A stretch of DNA of 64,000 nt from positions 15,801,001 through 15,865,000 of the forward strand of contig NW_024467083.1 in the NCBI RefSeq assembly GCF_017591425.1, given 5' to 3'. Of this stretch, positions 44,136 to 54,930 are shown one piece after another. The notes under the pieces were generated by a model. That model worked only from the letters and a program-made list of their open reading frames with translations, was not told where the DNA came from and ran no database searches. The DNA comes from Ochotona curzoniae. Its lineage: Eukaryota > Chordata > Mammalia > Lagomorpha > Ochotonidae. Every line of letters starts with the position of its first letter. Position 1 is the first letter of the stretch. The position numbers and the translations under genes are program-made.

Positions 44136-45887
44136 AACCTGAATGAACTAAAGACATCACCATCAGCCAATGGAGAATCACAGTTAATGTCAAGTGTGAC
44201 GTAGATATGTGAACATAAAGGGCAAAACAAGGTTGCCAATGACTAAGTCATCCCATTGAAGGGGGCGGCATTGTTATCTACAAGACGTCACTGTGATGAT
44301 CATGGTAAAGATATCCAAGTAAGATCTTCTCATAAACAGGAAACTGGTAATAAAAACCTTTGACAATTCGTGAAGCTGGCTTCATAATCTAGGCCTTTTA
44401 AGGAAGGAAGGATAGCTAAGTGTTCAGCCCAGCAGGTTAAGGGACCCATTGGAACTGTTCGTACTGAAGAGAGTTGGCATTGCAGTTAGAGGAGAGACCT
44501 CAGAAAAGGACTCTGGGTGGCAGGCCTGTTCAATGACGAACAAATTCCTGCTCAACACATGCATGCACACCATTGCTCAGCACTGGCGTTTAGTTACATC
44601 TGCATACACTTGATGCCATTTGCTTATCAAGTCCTCTATGAAAGTAAAAAACAGTAGGTTATGAGCTCCTTTGCTGCCTTCCCAGGCTCTTACCCGTGTC
44701 TATCCAGAGCAACTTAGTAAGCTGTAAGAATTCATGATGCATTTATCACATCACATCTCAAAGTTGTTTTCATTCATTTAAAGATAAGAATACCTGCAAG
44801 GGTTCTTCTCTGGAAATAAAGAAAGAGCAAGAGAGACACTATTGAGAAAAAGGCTTGGAGGTGGAGGTGCCAGTGTGGTAGACTGCTCCGTGGGGATTTG
44901 GGAAGTTGATCCGTGTAATATCTTATTTTCAGGTTTCAGCTCTAAAAAGTTTGCTAAGCCATGACAGTTCAGAAACTTTTTGGGTTCTTTTAGCTTAAAA
45001 ATATTCTTTTTAGAGTCCCAAGTGATTCCTTTACTTAAGTCATATTGTCGGGTATTTCTGCATTTACTGTGAATTCTATTGGAAATGATGATAACTCTCT
45101 GAGAAGGGGCTGGAAAAAAAATCTGGTGGTTTCTCTCATGGCAGGAGCAAATGCGTTTTCCTCACAGTTGCTCTGCTCTGTAGACCCATGGGAATATGTT
45201 AATGACCCTGAAAACGGAATTTGTTTCTTTAGAAACACTGTTCTGTGGTCTCTGGGAATTGGGTTTATTTGTAAAGACAGGAAAGACTGGTCCTAGAATC
45301 ATTCAGGAAGGCCAAGTGTGGAATATAAATTGAGGAAATGAAATGTAACATATATAAATAATATCCTAAAACCCAAATAATTCTTTACTGTAATTATTTG
45401 TTGGGTTATTGTATTTGGTTTTTTTTTTTTAAGATTAGGTTTATGAACATCAAAATGCCATGGACCCTGACCTATGTCCTACTGCTATTCCAAGATCTTT
45501 TTGTTTTTAGGTGTCGGCATCCCTGGACATAACAATGATAGAAGGTCCTTCTGTGCAGGATCCAATCTGTCTGTCTGTTGCTGAGCCTTCTATATCATAT
45601 AGACCCCTAGGAGGTCTGCAGGTGCCTGCAGAGTTTGCACCATAAAGAAAGTCAGAGAGGAAAAAAAGAAAACAATAAAAGTCATAGAGGGTTAGAAAAG
45701 AAACTATAAGGCATAAGGGAAGTTGATTTGAAGAAGAATTTTTAAGATTCTGGAAAGATTAAGTCAATGACATACGATTTGAATACTCTTTTGAATTTGA
45801 ATTCTGCATGGGACAGCCTAACACATCCTCTAAATCTCTATTTTCCCATCTTTGTTTTCTTTTTCTTTTTATTTTTAAGACACATTT
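44136..45887. other. No gene; possible undated T-led insertion
   Basis: Mostly unassigned. At 45419-45650 a T13 run starts a 230-bp segment that could be the 3' end of an antisense retroelement, but it matches nothing I know and no target-site duplication is visible. The minus frame 45238-45035 and plus frame 45045-45296 overlap and look like chance. Confidence 0.35.
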
Positions 45888-46207
45888 TTTTTTAAAAAAT
45901 GTATTTGAAATGTAGAGTTCTGAGGGAGGACAGAGAGACAGAGAAAGAGAATTTTCATCTCTTTCTCTGTCTTCCCAAATAGCTAAAACAACTTTGGATA
46001 CTCCAGGCCCTAACCAGGAGCTAGAGCTCCATCTTGGTCACCAACATGGATGGCTGGAACTCAAGTACTTGGGCCATTTTCCTCTCTTTTTCCCAGGCAC
46101 ATTAGCAGGGATCTGGATCAGAAGTGGAGTAGCTGGGACTTGAACTAATATGGGATACCAGCGTCACAGGTGGTGAAAGCTTAACATACTCTGTCACATG
46201 CTAGCCC
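45888..46207 (-). repeat. C-type SINE, antisense, full-length older copy
   Basis: Tail AAAAAATGTATTTGAAATGTAGAGTTCTGAGGG, AGAGAGACAGAGAAAGAGA, TCTGTCTTCCCAAATAGC, AGGAGCTAGAGCTCC, CACATTAGCAGGGATCTGGATCAGAAGTGGAGTAGCTGGGACTTGAAC and a head ending CACATGCTAGCCC. Confidence 0.92.
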
Positions 46208-46805
46208 TTCTTTTTTCTTACCTTAGCAATGTTTTATTCAAATTAAAATTTGAATATTACAATGGTATTTATTATAATGGACATTTCTGTGGCATTAGCC
46301 CATTTTTCTTGTTGAAACAAGAGATTCAGAGCTGGCACATTTATAAACACATTGAATAGTTTCATTCACCTATTTTGGAGGCTGACATTACCAGATTGCA
46401 CAGCCTCATTTCAGCCTCCAGTGAAGGTTTTAAGGCAGATGGCATCCTGACAGGTGTGTAAGAGCGATCTTAAGACAGAGGACCACAGAGGAATCCAGAG
46501 TTCTTGCTCTTTTCAAGAAGCTTATTCTCATGATAACCAACTGGAGTCCCCCAGACATCAAGCACTCTCAATGATCTAATCATATCTTAATAGAACCCAG
46601 TTCTCAAACATCCCATCATCTCTACATACCACTCTGAAAAACTGTGCCTTTAAAACATGAACCTCTGGGGAACAAATAACACCCAAAGCATAGTGAATCA
46701 AATGTGATCACAAAATCATGTCATTTAGGAAGGTGTTTTTAAAACTCCAACAGGTGAACAACTTACTTCTAGTTAAACACTAGTTAACTGCTGAGTCTAG
46801 AGATG
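46208..46805. other. No gene or repeat recognised
   Basis: Unassigned sequence. Some wording near 46380-46520 could be an old repeat, but no family is clear. Confidence 0.35.
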
Positions 46806-46821
46806 CAAAGATGACTTTCTG
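46806..46821. repeat. Target-site duplication, left copy
   Basis: CAAAGATGACTTTCTG, repeated exactly at 47156-47171, flanks the SINE. Confidence 0.95.
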
Positions 46822-47155
46822 TAGCTTTGTAGTCCAATAGCTAAAGCTGCTGAGACAATGGCATTCCTTGTGCACCAATTCGAATTTCGACTGCTCCATT
46901 TCAGATCCAGCTGCCTGTTAATGGCCTGGGAAAGTAGCAGAGGATGACTCAAGTACTTAGGCCCCTGCCATTCATGTGAGAGACTTAGATGAAGCTCCTG
47001 GCCCCTGGCTTTGACCTTGCCCAGCACTGGCCATTGCAGTCATCACAGAAGTGAACCAGCAGATGCAAGATCTCTCCCAGTCTCTTCCTCTCTGTAACTC
47101 TGATTTTCATATGAATAAATTTTTAAAAATGATTTAAAAAACATAAGGCTTTTTT
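46822..47155 (+). repeat. C-type SINE, sense, with perfect 16-bp TSD
   Basis: Head TAGCTTTGTAGTCCAATAGCTAAAGCTGC, B-box side ATTCGAATTTCGACTGC, TCAGATCCAGCTGCCTG, TGGCCTGGGAAAGTAGCAGAGG, GAAGCTCCTGGCCCCTGGC, GAAGTGAACCAGCAGATGC, and tail ATGAATAAATTTTTAAAAATG plus A. The sequence belongs to the older subfamily. Confidence 0.95.
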
Positions 47156-47171
47156 CAAAGATGACTTTCTG

Positions 47172-47895
47172 ACTCATTGGCTGATCTTACTAGTAACACA
47201 GCATTTTGATACAAAGATGAATGAATTAAGCTTTTCTTGTGCTAGATAGAGTGTTTCCTAAAAGAGTAATTTTTAAATCGGTAGGTAGATTAAAGAGATA
47301 TCATGGTAGAATAAGAAAAACTGTGAATTTGAGGAACAGATAAAGATGATGTTGATACCAGATCGTGACAATAATTAAACCTAAGACAAAGTACTTGACT
47401 CCCAGAGCATTAGTTTCCAGACCCATAAAACAAAGAACCATATAATTGTCTTTTAATTTTCTAAAACAGAAACAATACACATAAATTAGATACAAGAAGA
47501 GAATCAAAGCCCATGGTGGCCATGATGATGATCATAAAGTTAATTCTAATTAATGAGCTCAGAGGCTGATACAAACAGCTAGCAATTCCTGCCTCTGCAT
47601 CCACTGGTGGCCTCTCTGTCCTGGAAGTTGCATTCTGAGCTGTCTTAGAGTACAGTCTGATAAAAACGCCTTGGAGGTGAACAACCGGATCTACTCTTGG
47701 CTACTGGTAAAAACTGGCTGGTATAGACAAGTAATTCATGCCAAATGCAATTCTGTGTGTCTTCTCAAGGGACTGTATACTTTTTTCTAGGGCTTTTTTT
47801 TTAATCTTTAAGCTAATTAATCTCAGCTAGTATGTTGTTCATTGTGATATTAGTACATTAGATCATTATACATAACCAAATTAATTTATAGTTGT
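47172..47895. other. No gene; AT-rich DNA
   Basis: No repeat was recognised. The sequence near 47800-47890 is AT-rich unique DNA used as a target by the following L1 insertion. Confidence 0.4.
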
Positions 47896-47911
47896 GAGAA
47901 CTTCACTCTTT
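47896..47911. repeat. Target-site duplication, left copy
   Basis: GAGAACTTCACTCTTT, repeated exactly at 48113-48128, flanks the L1 3'-end fragment. Confidence 0.93.
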
Positions 47912-48112
47912 TTTTAAAATTTAATTTAATTTTTATTTTGACAATCTTTACATAGTTAACTAGGGTAAGAAGGTTCAAGGGCTACAGGAAAGTGGATAAT
48001 ACTAGCATGTTTTCCATATTGTTACCTTCATGTTTAAATGGGGGGTTTTAAGGGAGAAGGCCCACCCAATTTCCCACCCTCCCTAGGTCCCGGATGTAGG
48101 GCATGCTCTGAG
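47912..48112 (-). mobile_element. LINE-1-type 3' end, antisense, extreme 5' truncation
   Basis: A 200-bp insertion starts with T/A-rich tail sequence (TTTAAAATTTAATTTAATTTTTATTTTG), then ATCTTTACATAGTTAACTAGGG, and ends in a C-rich stretch (CCCACCCAATTTCCCACCC) that would be the G-rich tract of an L1 3' UTR on the minus strand. A perfect 16-bp duplication proves insertion by target-primed reverse transcription. No coding sequence remains. Confidence 0.75.
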
Positions 48113-48128
48113 GAGAACTTCACTCTTT

Positions 48129-48842
48129 GTAACAATACATTGTTCCACATAGAAGGGAAGATGATCACAGTATCCCATGGATAGTTCCCAGAAAATCAGG
48201 CCAATGAAATGTGCATATTGAAGAAGGGCAAACTCCTAGCATCTGTGAGTTGGTTCCTAGCTTGGGTAACGCTAGGACATAGAAATCATCTCAGTGTCCA
48301 AGTCACGAAATTAAGCTATGGCCATATTAGGAAAGCATTTATCCCATGGATTAACTCAACCCTTACCACTTTGGGGAATCCACCTGGAGGTTTTCAAGCG
48401 TTTCCTATATGTTTGAGGGTAATTTGTACATTAGGTAGCTTTCCTGTATAGAGAAAAGATATCAAATTCTTCTTCACTCAAAAACTGTAGATAGAACTGT
48501 GATGTTGAGTGAATATTTAAGACTAACTTTCATGGTTGGTCTTCTCTGTCAATGTGAAACCTTGTTTCCTAACTACTAAAATGGTTCAAGATCAGATCCT
48601 TTTGGCTGTAACAGTTTCTTTATAAGGGAATGTGAGTAAAGAACCAAAATGAGAACCAGCAAAGATATATAATTAAGAAAGTAGTTCTTTATATGTTGAA
48701 AAAATGCAAAAAAAATTAATTGTGCCTCATGCTAAAGAAAACAAAGAATGAGTACACTTAAATGAGTTTTCTGCATGTCATTTCCTTATTCCAAGGGTAC
48801 CAGAATCTGTGGCTTTCCTATGTTCTACTATTTCCTCTTGTC
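48129..48842. other. No gene or repeat recognised
   Basis: The frame at 48209-48451 is open but has no recognised domain. Confidence 0.4.
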
Positions 48843-49640
48843 TTTTCATTGTATTTTATTTTTGATGATCTTTACATAGTTGAGAAGGATGCATACCCAT
48901 GTGGACTACTGGTTACAGTGGGAAGGGTTGAAGAATAAGGGAAAGTAGATGAGGTGATTTGTTCCCAATTTCTTTCTTTTTTTTTTTTTATTCTTCCTGT
49001 ATCTGGTGGAAGGGAGGAGGAGGGAAAAAGCTGCACTCAGCCTTACAACCACCTCAGTACCCAGGGATGTGGGATGGCCACACATTGTTGCCCCAAGATC
49101 CCCCATGTTTCGAGAGTACTGCTCAAGTGGTTTTGATAGTTCTGAAATGCTATTGATTTCATTGATCCAAGGATAAGGAAATTCTTCCAAGGTCCATTGG
49201 CTGACATAGTGCACCCTAGAGTCTCCACTCATCAAGATACTTGCTGTCAGTGGTTGTCTGGGAAAGTTAACCAATTTGTTCGGCGTTCCTTCTCATGCAA
49301 TGTACTAGATGTCTTCTCTAATCCCCAAGATTTGGTCATTACCCCCTTGTACACCTGGGCATGCTGTCCACTGCACCATCTTCAGCAACTAAGGAGGCCT
49401 AGTTCTGAACCCATATACACCATGGTCAGACCACAGATCCTGCATTTCTCTCCATGGTTAGAGTTCTGGGTCCAGGAGCTCAGTTGATGTAGGGAGGGTC
49501 GGGAGGAGGGGAGAGTCTCCAGAGAAACCTTGTCTGAGGTGACCCCAGATCTGACTCCTGTGTATACTGGCCAGTACAAAGTCTGCTTTGTGTGTCACTA
49601 ACATCAGCCTACACAAGTCTCTTAATGACTATTGTTTTGT
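48843..49640 (-). mobile_element. Lagomorph L1-type 3' region, antisense
   Basis: Starts TTTTATTTTTGATGATCTTTACATAGTT, shared with the TSD-flanked fragment at 47.9 kb, then runs parallel to the 19.07-kb element through TTTTGATAGTTCTGAAATG, CATTGGCTGACATAG and AGATACTTGCTG. The downstream part is GC-richer with purine runs (GGGAGGGTCGGGAGGAGGGG). No ORF2 similarity. The exact 5' end is uncertain and I found no clear target-site duplication. Confidence 0.6.
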
Positions 49641-51419
49641 ATTGTTTCCTTAATAGGTATGGTACCATGCGCTTATCTTGGCTAACAATTCATATACACT
49701 GATTCCTTTGAAAATACAATTTCCTTTTAGATATGTTCAACTGCTCTTACATTTCTGTTGCTGATTTGGATATTAAATAATATATATTTATATTAAATAC
49801 TGTTTGATGCTCATCTAGAAGATGTTGTATTTATATAGATAAGAGAAGGGATGAATTCAATTTAATTCTTGTTACCCTGGAGTGCTTTGCATCTTATAAT
49901 CACTATTGATTGCCTACTTATTAGAATCAATAAAAAGGAGTAGATGTAAAATTGCCTAGTCTTATGTTTTGTGATATACTAGCCTACTCAGAATGCAGGA
50001 TACTAATAGCACTCAGCTGCACAGATATTGTCTGATGACAACAATAGTCGTGCATAGCTCAGAATGTAGAAAAACAAATTGAAGCTGAACACTCATATAT
50101 TGGACTTTATTTTATTTAAGATGAAGTTTATGCACACTCTCTCAAAAACACATCCTTACTATTTTATAGATAACAATATAATTTTTATTAACCTTTATTC
50201 ATTTTAATTGAATTTTCCACCAGAGGCAACTAATATTGTTTTACCCATGTTTCAAAGTTGTGTATGATAGGACTGATGTGTATTTTCCAAAGTACACCAA
50301 TATGAGCTTATGAAAATACTAAGCATAGAGACCTCAGTTAAGAATATCAGCATTCAAAAAAAAAAAGAATATCAGCATTCAATTTCAAGTATAAATAAAT
50401 AAAGATTTTTTTCACCTTGGAGGTAAGCAATGAGAGATATTATTGGGTAGAGAATTAGTCAACTAATTTTAACTATTTGCACTTCTCTATTTTGCTTTAT
50501 GGATCTCAGAAAATAATTTCATTGGGCTTAGATATGTCTGGAATGATGGTTGCTTTTGTCTGAAGTCTGCTGAACTCTGACATCCGGCTGGGAGTAGCCT
50601 TTAGATTTTTCAATGGTATTCAAACTTCTAGGTCCTTATGTAAGTACCCTTGATTATACTTTTTAAAAAGAAATGCAATGTGTACAATTTCAATTCCCAT
50701 CCAGAAAGAAGCTTTACTTGAAAAATCAATCTTTACAATTGATAAATTACATCCTCCATTGGAAAAGAAATGTGCTTGTGGCATTTTGGAAAACATTCAA
50801 CATAGTAGTCAAGTTCTGTTAGTGAGTCCTCTGACAACTAAGGTGCTTTACTATTCACTACACTTAAAGCTGGAAGTTTCCCACAAACACCTTTTAAATG
50901 CAATGATTAGAGAGTGTGCATGGAAAAGAAGCCTCATTTGTGGATTTTGATTATGGGTTAATTACTGAACTGTTTGTTGCCTGTTCAGGTTGTTTAATGA
51001 CCATCTGGCTTTTGACAGTTTTCCCCAATTTTTTTTGATTCTTTTCTGTTAAGTTTTTCTCATTGGAAAACTGTGTAATTGGAATCACCTTTCTCATCTC
51101 ATGTACCTCTCTTCACTGACATCTGCTATAAAACAGTCCAGGTCTGTTTCAGAGCAAGAGGTACATTAGATCAAAGGGCAGATAACCACCTGCCCTAATT
51201 TTGCCTACGTTGTCCTGCTACTTTGTATATACTCTGGATATAGACTTCTTGGTCATTGATTTTTACCTTTATATGGCAGGAACATTTTGTAATGCCGAAG
51301 GAATAACTTATAAATCTAATAAAATATTCAGATAATAACCTAGAGCTATTAAGAGGCAGTCAAGAAAGCTTTTTTTCCCTTCTTTTTCCCCCTCAGACAT
51401 ATCTCATCAATACTAATTT
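49641..51419. other. No gene; AT-rich DNA with a poly(A) insertion scar
   Basis: The scar at 50341-50380 is listed separately. Frame 50678-50950 is open without recognisable features. Confidence 0.4.
50341..50380 (+). mobile_element. Poly(A)-only retroposon insertion scar
   Basis: AGAATATCAGCATTC at 50341-50355 is repeated exactly at 50366-50380, with only A residues (A11, 50356-50366) between. The simplest reading is target-primed reverse transcription that copied nothing but the poly(A) tail and duplicated a 15-bp target. A local tandem duplication with A-run growth is the alternative. Confidence 0.75.
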
Positions 51420-51510
51420 CATTTCATGTTTATTGAGTGCTTAATCTGTGTCAATCACTGTTTCAAGTGCACGATGAATTCTATCTTCTGATCTGCACTG
51501 CTGTTGCCCA
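51420..51510 (-). repeat. MIR/L2-type end, antisense
   Basis: TTCATGTTTATTGAGTGCTTAATCTGTGTCAATCACTGTTTCAAGTGC resembles antisense 'atttattgagcacctactatgtgccaggcactgttctaagcgc'. Confidence 0.65.
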
Positions 51511-51979
51511 TGATAGACATCATTCTCTACTGCATTAGTGAAACAATATGCTAATAAGGCTCTTTTGTGGGAGGGTAACTAATATGCATACAGTGGTACA
51601 GCTGAAAATGACAGAGGAAATATTCAAAATTCTCCTCTGCACACTCCTAATAACACACTGTAATTGTTAGGAAGCCCACCATCAGCTGGTTCTGATTGAC
51701 AAAACATTGAGCGTCTGGAATTGTTGTCTTTTATTTGGGTAAATGCCAAACCGATAACTGAAACAGGGAGGTTATACTGAAGCCATGGCTTCCAGATTTG
51801 TCAACACTGGAAATGCTCATGAAGAGTCAAGCTTGACGTTTGGGACAACAAGGCAGGATACAGAGAAATAGAGCAAGGCCCCAGTGCATGATGCATGATC
51901 GTGCATAAGCACAAATGAAAACAGCCCCTGGGAGATAACAGCAGTCAAATTTCATGGAGTCGTTTCTGTGTGTTGGACT
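51511..51979. other. No gene; possibly conserved non-coding
   Basis: No repeat was recognised. It contains CTAATATGCAT, GTAATTGTTAGG and CATCAGCTGG words and little simple sequence. Confidence 0.35.
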
Positions 51980-52145
51980 CAGTGGAAAGCAAGACTTTAT
52001 TTCATTTAACTTTCTCGTAATTATTCCAGTTTTATCAATGTGGTTATGCTGGTTTTTAAATGTTAAGTAATCTCCTAGGGTAATATAACAGCAGAGCTTC
52101 AACATCTTTTGTTTGAGTTCAGATCCCTCACATGTAGGCCTTCTG
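51980..52145 (-). repeat. MIR, antisense
   Basis: GACTTTATTTCATTTAACTTTCTCGTAATTATTCC, TAAATGTTAAGTAATCTCCTAGGGTAATATAACAGC and GAGTTCAGATCCCTCACATGTAGGCCTTCTGG fit antisense MIR. Confidence 0.75.
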
Positions 52146-53121
52146 GTTTCACTTCTGAGAGAGAAGAATTAGAGGTCATTACTCTTGTCCTCATAAGAAA
52201 AGTCTGTTTAAACAAAAAGAATGACTTTTTTTTTGATTCATAAGATGAAGTTACAAGGTAAATAGCCACCCCAAATTCTGGAAGGATGGGCACATTTAGA
52301 GAGAATCTTCCATATCTGAGTAATTAGAATCCAAACTACAGGAGTCATATAATGGTTAGAGCACTTTAATAATGGTTTTGGTGAACTACTAGTAGCTGAG
52401 AATAGACTGGCTTGGCTGTGAGAAATTCCCATGCAGCTCACTCTTAAAGCTTCCCTTACTGTTTCACAAGATTGTTGTAGTAAAGACTCCATTATTGCTC
52501 TGGCTTGAAAGGAATTACTGTGAGATATGTTCAGAGTAACTTTCAGGGTAATAGACTAGCCTTAGCTAAGGAAAGGGAATGCCCTCTACTTCAGATCCTG
52601 CCAATCAGTCAATGGGGAAAACATAAGACATGAGATCTTTAATATATGTATATACACCTATCACTAGAACCGTGCAAAGATGCAAGAAGACAAGAGACAA
52701 CAAGTAATAACGATGCCTTGGAGTTGCCTTTGGAATACTACAGTCTTTAAACATGGATCCTATAATAGACTATAATTTGTTCAGATATAGAATGCTCCTC
52801 TCCCCTGCAACTCAACATTCCACCAAGAGGGCTTCAGTACAGTAGTGGAGGAGAACTGACAGAGCTGCAAGATAGTCTCTCAAAACTAGAAAGGAAGGTA
52901 AAAATAAAGATATCTATATATAAGAGCTCTTCATGAAAAACTGGAATTGACAGATAATTTCATTTTGTTGCAAAAAAAAGTGAAATCCATGTCCAATATC
53001 CCTGACATCATTGTCACTTATTGCATTGGAAGAAGAAATGGGAAGACTATACTTCATGGTCACACTAGAACTGAAGCTAAAGTAACCTATTAGTTGGCAC
53101 CCAACCCTTTAAAAATGTGGC
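52146..53121. other. No gene or clear repeat
   Basis: Could hide decayed LINE 5' sequence belonging to the element downstream, but no specific match was seen. Confidence 0.35.
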
Positions 53122-53398
53122 AGAGGCAGGCATTTAGCCTATCAAGTAAAATACCTTTGTTCCATATGTGAGCACCTGTATTCATTTTTTAGCTTCAGCT
53201 CCTGATTGTGGCTCCTACTAAAATCAGATCTTGGGAGGCAGCAGAAATGACCAAGTAACTGGGTTCATTCAGTGCACATGGATTGAAACACTGACTCCAG
53301 CTTCAGCCCACCCTTAGTAGTGTGGTAGCTGGAGAACCAGCTGATGGAAGTCTTTCTGTCATTCCATGTCTGTATCACAAAAAGGTAAATAAAATATT
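53122..53398 (+). repeat. Old C-type SINE, sense
   Basis: GGCATTTAGCCTATCAAGTAAAATACC, CCATATGTGAGCACCTGTATTC, TAGCTTCAGCTCCTGATTG, GCAGCAGAAATGACCAAGTAACTGGG, GAGAACCAGCTGATGGAAG and GGTAAATAAAAT match an older C SINE. Confidence 0.85.
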
Positions 53399-53399
53399 T

Positions 53400-54930
53400 G
53401 AAATTATAAGAACTAAAGACAACCTTAACTGGTAAAATGCACAAGTATCAACATGGAGATGGCAGGAATATGAAAAAGCGAGACGATGTGACACTTGGGA
53501 AGGAGCTCCATAATAATTTATTGTCAGATTTGAGAGAAAAGGAAATGAATGAAGAGTGTGATGCAGAACTCAGAAGAAAGATCCCAAGGAGGTCTGATGA
53601 GATACTAGATACAGACATAAGGTTAACAACACTGGAAAATCAATGTAGGATACTAATGACAAATTCAGCAGAGATATATAGAGAGAAAGAATCAGAAATC
53701 TCAAAAATGAAGAACTTAGTAAGTCAAAAAGTACCTTTGGCAGCTTTAACGATAGATTAGATAAAATGGAAGAAAGAATTCCTGAACTTGAAGATGGAGC
53801 TTTTTAAATATACATATCAGATAAAAAGGGAGAGAGAAAAAAAAAGAATGAAGATAGCCTCCAAAACCATTGGGAAACTGGTAAATGAGCAAACATTTCT
53901 ATCCTGGGATTTTCTGAATAAAGATGCTATATAAACATGGAAAATCTACTTAGTGAAGCAGTAACTGAACATTTCTTGGCTCTGGGAATGATGGGGACAT
54001 CCAAATGCAGGAGGCCCCTAGAACACCAGATCAACACGGCAAAAACAGATCCTCACTGCAGCATATGGTTTTTCCCAAAATCTGTATTTTTCAAGAGATT
54101 TTTGAAGACTCCCTAAGATGCATACATTAGCTTTCATTGCACCAAAGTGAATAAATTTCACTAAATCAAATTAATTAAATTCTGTTCCCATTAACCTTTT
54201 GAAGTATCTTTGTTCATTTTATACCCCACAAATACACATAACACATCTGAGAATTTCATATTCAAAGAACAAAAAATCATGAAAGAGAAAAATTTGAATG
54301 AATCCAGAGGAGGAAAAATATCTTACTTACAAAGAACAACTATTGTAATCACAGTACACTTCTATTTAGAAATAAGGCAAGCACAAGAAGCAGATTGAGC
54401 TACTTTAAAATGCTGAGTGAAAAAAACAGCACTTATATTCTTATTGAAACTGTCCCTCAAGAGTAGAAATTTAAGTTCAAGCAGAAGGAAGAGGATATAA
54501 ACCAGAAATTTGGATCCACATAAGCGAAGATCCATGAAAAGGGGGACAAAAGGAAAGGCTTTTCTGTTTTCTTATTCCCAATTGCTCTGAAAGATAAATG
54601 TTTAAGCAATAATCGTAAGTGTATAGGGTAATTATAGCATGTGGATCAGTGCAATGAGTGTCAGCAATGTCAAAAGGCATGGCAGAGAGGAACTGGGAAT
54701 ACTCCAACTTTATCTGCAGTGCATGTGAAGTTAGTATCATTTGAACATAGATTTGTTAAAAATGTATGTTGCAAACTCTAGAGAAATTATAAAATTTTAA
54801 AAATACAAATAATTGATACTGAGAAGATAGAAAACAAGAATCTGTAAAACAGTCAGTGAAAACCAGAGGAGGCAGATAGAGATAGGGAAAGTATAGGCAG
54901 GTGAGGAAAGAAACAAAGGACATGCCCCTA
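53400..54930 (+). mobile_element. Ancient LINE-1/HAL1-like element, ORF1 region, sense
   Basis: Successive segments fit the ORF1 half of an old mammalian L1: GGAATATGAAAAAGCGAGACG, AGCTTTAACGATAGATTAGATAAAATGGAAGAAAG, TGAAGATAGCCTCCAAAACCATTGGG, ACATCCAAATGCAGGAGGCCCCTAGAACACC, then, after a possible insertion at about 54080-54220, TGAATCCAGAGGAGG, CAAGCAGAAGGAAGAGGATATAAACCAG and GCAAACTCTAGAGAAATTATAAAATTTTAAAAATAC. No ORF2 follows, so HAL1 (ORF1-only 'half L1') is the leading identity, with an L1M fragment as alternative. Confidence 0.8.
53437..53817 (+). pseudogene. Decayed LINE-1 ORF1 (RNA-binding protein) N-terminal part
   Basis: ORF1p is the trimeric coiled-coil RNA chaperone of LINE-1. 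A 107-codon frame covers the N-terminal and coiled-coil part (charged, heptad-like, with many K/E/R). A frameshift near 53733 moves the reading frame so that it continues as SFNDRLDKMEERIPELEDGA before an in-frame stop at about 53804. The Met at 53437 is only the first ATG of the open frame. Non-functional. Confidence 0.75.

Noticed and set aside
45419..45650. Antisense retroelement 3' end starting with T13
   Set aside because: A poly(T) start is suggestive, but no target-site duplication and no match to the other L1 3' regions in the window were found.
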